Positions 58,466-64,000 of a stretch of DNA of 64,000 nt are shown one piece after another. Source of the DNA: Pyronema omphalodes. Its lineage: Eukaryota; Ascomycota; Pezizomycetes; Pezizales; Pyronemataceae. The DNA is taken from contig JAJJXM010000004.1 in assembly GCA_024516155.1 (NCBI GenBank), forward strand, positions 1,240,001-1,304,000, given 5' to 3'. Both the position numbers and the translations under genes were made by a program. Below the pieces are notes generated by a model. That model searched no databases and had not been told where the DNA came from. It saw nothing but the letters and a program-made list of their open reading frames with translations. Each line of letters starts with the position of its first letter. The stretch's first letter is position 1.

Positions 58466-59179
58466 ATGCAGACCTCTCAGATCGCCATCCTCCTCGCTGC
58501 CTTGGCCGCCTCCGTTGCCGCAGTCCCTCGGTATGTTAACACAATAATTTCCCTGTCTAGTTTTTCAATGTTTTCAATACGCTAACCTTTTGACAGCGCC
58601 GGATTCCCCAGCTACTTCCCTGTTGCTCCCTGCCCCGGAGAGCAGATCGAGACTGCTGATGACTCCACCTACTATGCTCCCTACAAGGGCTTCAACAACT
58701 TCCACCCCTCCGCCAACTACCACCCCAGCTTGAGCAAGCCCTACTACTACAACGCCTACGACCGTCAGTCCGCTGCTTACGAGGACACTGACGCTGCCTC
58801 CGACAACCAGAACGCCAACGAGAACGCCATGGCCACTGACAACTTGGCCGGAGCCAAGTCTGAGAACGCCAACGAGAACGCCAACTTGGCCAAGGGAGGA
58901 GAGGCTTTCGGATTCGGAGCTCTTGAGTCTGACAACCGTAACTTGCTCGCCAACGAGAACAACATTGAGGTTGCCAACGCCAACAAGAACGAGCTCGGTG
59001 TCGAGGTTGCCAACTTCAACGCCAACGAGAACTCCGCTGAGCAGGAGTCTGCTGCTCTCGCTGAGGTCATGAACGAGGACAACGCCGAGTTCACCGACTA
59101 CCAGGAGAACACCACCGACAACCTCAACTTGAACGACAACAAGAACGAGAAGGCTCGCAAGGCTGGATGCGTCGTTTAA
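58466..59179 (+). CDS. Secreted Asn-rich protein, 215 aa
   Basis: Two exons, 58466-58530 and 58597-59179, with a 66-nt intron containing a GCTAAC branch site. A clear signal peptide (MQTSQIAILLAALAASVAAV) is followed by a Pro/Tyr-rich segment (FPSYFPVAPCPGEQ..., NYHPSLSKPYYYNAYD), and then by about 120 residues dominated by Asn, Glu and Ala with repeats such as NANENA, ANENAN and LNLNDN. It ends KAGCVV. Codons are almost all C- or preferred-ending, unlike most of the window, which points to high expression. No enzyme domain is visible. A cell-wall or secreted structural role is a guess; family not recognised. Confidence 0.85.
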
Positions 59180-60593
59180 GCATGCCATCTCAAATGATGC
59201 CATGATATGCGCCGCCCTTATTGATGGGCCCTGCGCCGAAAAGAGAAGAAAGTTTTGATGGATTTACGATAAAAGGCGAGAAAAAAAAGTGGATTTGAGC
59301 ATGCTTTGAAGGCATGTCCTAGTGGGAGTGCCCGCTTTCCTTTATACCCAAAGTCTCCTCCCCGATATTTTGATACCCTTTATAGTATCACTACATCGCC
59401 GATGGAAGCGATCAAGTTCAGAGACATATTTGAAAAACTAATGTATAATCCAAAATTTGTAATCATTAATGTCTATTTAAAATTAGAATATAGAAATGTT
59501 AAATTGTTTTTGATAATATATCTGATTTCATAAAATCCTCACTCTTCTTTTGACATCAAAGCCTCATATTCTTGAGGGATCTGAAAATCCAATATTACAA
59601 ATATCTGCTGCAGCAAACTTTCCTTGTACTTAATATTTTCTAAAAAAAATACTATCTCACGCGGATTACACCTTGGGGTTCTAGTCAAGTCATAGCACAT
59701 AGCTGAAAAACGAAATTAAAAAAAAAAAAAATACTGTAACCCCAGTATCTTTCACTATATTCTTGGCATGTGGCTACCAACATTACGACCGCATCATCCC
59801 ATTCTCCCCATACATGCCACCCCTCAAGTTCATAACATCAAATTTAGATATCTATCGAACATCAATAGTCTCTTTCAGAATAAAAATAAGAAAAACAGTT
59901 TCACAGTGAACCAAAGCTTTTCTATACTCAGTGGGTGCCGCTTTTACAGCGCTAGATTGCTTGGGTATCGGACCGATTAATTGATAATCCTGGGGTTTAG
60001 AATTCCAAGTAAGAAACCTAACTTCTGTAACATATATATTCAAATAGGATGATACATTTAGTCAATTTGTCTGTTATAGCGGTGAGACATGAGAGAAGTG
60101 CGCGAAAGGGTGACAGTTGGTTGATTAGCAGGAGACACGGCTGATATAGGACCATACGGGTGCAGGAGCTAAGGTAGTTAGATATAGGTTATGACACTGG
60201 TAAAATAATGATGTCAATCAGAGTCGAATAATCAATCAAGTGAAAAATAACTGCGGCAATTTATGATGATATATCATATGAGTGATATACTATGATCAAG
60301 AGTCCAGGAGCCTGGCGACATCGGCCTTGAGGTCGATGATCGGCTACCAGCAACCCACTACTCTACAACGTCATAAACGAAGAGGTATCAAATTATTGGA
60401 ATGATTGTTAAGTTGATGGATCTCGCTTCCATAGCGTCGAGAGTAAATTTGCGAGAACGCACATCACATCACCTTTTGGCATACCCAGTCTCTCTTAACT
60501 GTGAATTGCGCCTGAATTACCCTCCCCGAATCTCAATTAACTATATCCATTATGCAATTAAATCTGTTACTTGTACTGCTATTCATAATCCCA
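59180..60593. other. A/T-rich intergenic region, no gene seen
   Basis: Short open frames only. A run of 13 A bases occurs near 59719. Separates two secreted-protein genes on opposite strands. Confidence 0.5.
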
Positions 60594-61520
60594 TTACTTC
60601 AACTCCACCGAATGGCGATGTTTATCCTCTCCCCACCTAAGCCAAACATCATCCACAAACAACTCCCAATCAGCATCCTCAACTCCCGCAAGCTGTGCCC
60701 AAATCTTAACTTCCTTCAAATTGTCCCACTTTTCCCCTGTAACCTCATAGATTTCAAAATACCACATTTCATTGATAGATGGTAGGAAGGTTATCATCCA
60801 ATCAAAATCCGGTTCTCTTTTCGACGAAGTAGGAGTAGACGTAGCTTTATAAGCAGTAACCCAAACATCTACCCCTCTAACCCCCTCGGGAATCTCCATC
60901 GGCTGCATATAGAAACCAAAAAGATCAAACTCGCCGCCATCGGGTCTAGAGATGGTAGGGTATCCTGCGGCTTTGTCTACCTTTACTCTGTGGCCCCTCG
61001 TCGGCTTTACTTCCCCTCTCGTCTCCGGAGTGAATCGTGAGAGGATAAGCGAGTTCGGAGAGGATGCATAGGAGTGTTTATTCGATGAGGGAAGAATATT
61101 GAGTTCCGCACCGCGAGTAAGGTTGAAGACGGAGAATTGTGTAGAGAATTGTAGGGGGTCCTTAGGGGCGGGACCGAGGGCGGTTTTGGGGGATGTTTTG
61201 ATGGAGTCGAACTATGAAAGAATTAGCTTCCAGAAAACCTATGGGATTATGTGGAGCGTGAAGGGAAATTGAGATGTGACAAGAGAGCTTCGATGGGCCC
61301 AGTTTCTGATGTGAAGCTGCTGATCTGAGGGAAGAAAACCCACGTTTAAACAACTAATCCTGTTCGGTCGGATTCCTTTATCAACACAGCGCTTAAATCC
61401 ATATCTCCCGCCACCAGGAGCTTGTCCAAGAGAGGAGTCCGAAGGTGTAGCGATGGTGTGACCAGAACGAACAGCGGCGGTAAGTGGCAGCAATGCTAAG
61501 AGAAGAGGGATTAGCTGCAT
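60594..61520 (-). CDS. Secreted protein, probable beta-sandwich fold, 264 aa
   Basis: Read from ATG 61520: exon 1 is 61520-61344 and exon 2 is 61211-60594, with a 132-nt intron (GTGGGT ... TCATAG, with an AGCTAAT branch site), both in phase 0. The signal peptide is MQLIPLLLALLPLTAA. The mature part has NFDSIK after the splice, FDLFGFYMQPM in the middle, a strand pair GVDVWVTAYKA and DWMITFLP, and ends WELFVDDVWLRW. This spacing resembles a common fungal secreted family with a jelly-roll-like fold (FDDL ... FDLxSFYFGC ... DDVxL), but the match is loose and from memory. The splice choice is my best reading; other donors in exon 1 are possible. Confidence 0.65.
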
Positions 61521-64000
61521 TTTGGTTGATGAGTTACTTTCGAAGTATCTGTTGGCAGTATGGTGGGTGGTGATAGGTATTTAAAAGGGTTAAGTTGGGG
61601 GGGTTACGTTTGCAGTGCAGATAAATGCAGCTTGTAATCCGTCTTGGGATGAGGTTCACAGAGTTCGGAAGTAACGGAGTACCCGTTTATCCAATTAACT
61701 TTGCAGCTTGTACTGGCCACACAGCTTGCACAAGCTCATAGGTACATAGATCCAGACATCTCCTATGGCCGATGAGGGAAATCCCGTCGATGTGGGTGGA
61801 CAAAATGTCACTCTCCGTCAAAAATCAAGACATGTCTTGATCTACTGCAGCAAAGCCAGGGGTCGATAAGTAAATGTTTCTTCGCAAACCCATTGTGTAG
61901 CGGATATCACATAGATTACGATCATAAGAGTATGATGGATATCCAGGTACACAGCGTTTAGGAGCTGAACTGCGGGGTAGATTAGCGCCCATGCTGCATG
62001 CATGAAATGACGTTACACCGTTGCATCGCGTTGCATCGTTTGGTTGTGGGGCGAACAATAATTCTCGGGCGAGAAAACACAACGGTACAGCATCGGTATG
62101 AAGAATATCTGGAAGTTACATTCCGTTATATGGCATAGACAGCATATTATATCGTACCATAATTCCGATATGGAAAATATGCCGAAGCGAAACATCGTGC
62201 GATGTTTTTCAGCGCTGTTTCGTATGTTGAGAGTGACCAGATGGCCATAGGGGAGTTGTAGTACGCGAGTTAGGACATCAAGATCATAGAACTGTGACTT
62301 CGGTGAGGATTATATTAAAAGGGAATGGAGATTGAAGCGAAAATGTGGATATATATGAGGATATGAATATGGGTACGAGGATAGCGAACGACGCGACGTA
62401 GAAGATTAGTGATAAAGCCATTTATGCAATTCAGTAGAGATGGAAGAGAGGGTAATGGCATTATATATGTATACCGTAGACGGCAGTTGTCTTGGCATTT
62501 GCAGTTGTATGATGATGGGACAAATGCCGGACGTCACTTACCCTTGTACCCCAATGCTTCCTCTAAGACTACGCACATCTAGCCAGTAATATCGCGCTTC
62601 ATAGAAAATCAGCTCATCTCGGACGGCGTCCAATGTGTTCTAGAGTGGGATTCTGCAACTACACTGGCTATTCCTATCTACTGACCGCGGACCGGTATCG
62701 GTTAATTAGATTCACGAATCTAGCTATATAAGAAGGTTCATAGTTTGTTGTTTGTATCTGAAAAGTATGTTCCTTCCCAAGGGATACAAACTAGCTGGTG
62801 ACTGTGAACGTCCCAAACTTTTCTAGGCTTTCCTTTCCGTGTCTCTGTGATCGAAAAAATGACCCTTTGGATACTGCTTTTAGGAGTCGAAATCCGTTTT
62901 GAGGGCAAAATGTTCTCTGCCTTTAAAATTCAGTCGATCTGGTATTTGTAGTCCATTGAGCTTGGAAGCATCTATACATCGCCATTATTACGTAGATGTG
63001 CATAAGCCATACTGAAATGGAAGTTCTTGACAAAACATATCTAAAGTGCTTGAAAATTGTTACAGTTATCTTTCATGTTGCAGTGGCTCCAAATTTGTCG
63101 GGTCGGTTCAGCAGTGCGTTACTTCCAATTTCGACACAGGAATCTTGACTACAAATCAACCTGCAATATGAATTTTGTGTGAAACTTGAAATACCTCACC
63201 CGTGCTGAAGCCTGTGCATAATTTCGACGGCCCTCCACTTACGTTCAGCATCCACGGAATTTTCAAGATCCAAACAGCATTAACCTTCACCCTTTCACTC
63301 ACCTGCAGAATCCTTAGACCAGATATTATTGCATTAGCTTCCTGTCTCCCAAAATTCCCTTTTTTATGGGTTTGATCTATCGTCTGTTTCCGTATCGACA
63401 CTACTTCGCTCAGCCAAAGCATATCCACGGTATTCCTCGAAAGTTTTCAATGGATCAATCATCTCCCTTGTAGTCTGTTCTTGCACAACCGCTTCAAATT
63501 TGTGTTGTTATATATTTTCCTTCTAAAATGAGTTAGAGTCCTGATTGCCCCGCTCCTTTTTGATCCTCTTAATCTTTTTCCTCAGGATTAAGGTGGATAA
63601 CCAACAAAGATGCTTCGAAGTTTCTTCATACTTTCGCTGTTTTTGACGCCAGTATCGATGGAATTTCCGCTCTCATTGAAGTTTCCCCGGCGATGTTGTC
63701 TATTGTTTTTGCTAGCGTTCTTTCCGGCTAATAATGTTTTCTTTTTCGCCTTTATGGCCCATAGGCCATTTGTGATTTCGTTGTCACAAAGCTAATTAGC
63801 GGAAACGCAAATCTGGATGCTATATTGCTAGTCATTTTTGTCCCAGCGGTGAATAGAATTTGATGTAAAATGGGCCGAGCAAAATTGTTTCAACGACGGA
63901 TGGGTAAAAGAGGTGATGAATGAATAATCCTAGAATCCTGAATCTTACTGATGGGCTGTTGGGGGAAAGGATGTCTATTTATAGAAATCAAACTGGTACA
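61521..64000. other. Intergenic region to window end, no confident gene
   Basis: Several short frames, none with domain or splice evidence. A frame at 63610-63795 starts with hydrophobic residues (LRSFFILSLFLTPVSM), resembling a signal peptide, but stops after 61 codons. Nothing else identified. Confidence 0.4.

Noticed and set aside
1..64000. CRISPR arrays, bacterial operons, secondary-metabolite cluster, LTR retrotransposon, 18S/28S rDNA
   Set aside because: No spaced identical repeats with unique spacers, no polyketide or peptide synthetase domains, no reverse transcriptase or paired LTRs, and no large rRNA sequence were seen on either strand.

Overview
The window looks like nuclear DNA of a filamentous ascomycete (Pezizomycotina). 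The reasons are short GT-AG introns of mostly 50-200 nt, intron-bearing tRNA-Phe genes, 5S rRNA genes scattered singly instead of lying in the rDNA, fungal-type protein families, and a low gene density with many decayed repeats and microsatellites. No bacterial operons, CRISPR arrays or plasmid functions were seen. I could not fix genus or order from sequence alone.

Layout. 0.7-5.85 kb is one arm of an imperfect inverted repeat of about 4.2 kb: a 5S rRNA gene, a 945-bp hAT-type non-autonomous transposon with a perfect 8-bp target duplication, and an orphan 327-codon ORF on the minus strand. The other arm is at 35.45-39.77 kb in reverse orientation with the same order. Between the arms lie most of the ordinary genes: a HAD-family hydrolase (9-10.5 kb), two intron-containing tRNA-Phe genes, a multi-pass membrane protein with an apparent frameshift (12.0-14.0 kb), a DUF1771-Smr protein with a CaaX box (15.1-15.9 kb), two related short TIR elements (16.9 and 19.6 kb), a 275-bp tandem repeat (18.3 kb), a third tRNA-Phe (22.3 kb), an NCS1 nucleobase/allantoin-type permease in four exons (25.8-27.8 kb), a membrane-anchored double-psi beta-barrel (expansin-like) protein (28.7-30.2 kb), a decayed gene (30.4-31.7 kb), a small one-helix membrane protein (32.4 kb) and a tRNA-Lys.

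From 39.6 to 56.2 kb there are three more 5S genes. Two of them head a duplicated segment carrying a coiled-coil pseudogene. One 5S gene (54.4-56.15 kb) is split by a 1,607-bp TIR element with a 5-bp target duplication and about two dozen AAACACC repeats. The only large intact gene here is an HMT1/ABCB6-type ABC half-transporter (49.8-53.0 kb). From 43 to 49 kb the DNA is gene-poor and full of microsatellites, including an 11-bp minisatellite.

The last 8 kb carries two secreted-protein genes: an Asn-rich one (58.5-59.2 kb) and a probable beta-sandwich one (60.6-61.5 kb).

The genes do not form an obvious pathway or biosynthetic cluster. The most unusual material is the repeat layer: the inverted repeat whose arms stay almost identical only at the 5S gene and the 327-codon ORF, the element inserted in a 5S gene, and the family of 5S genes that share downstream sequence.
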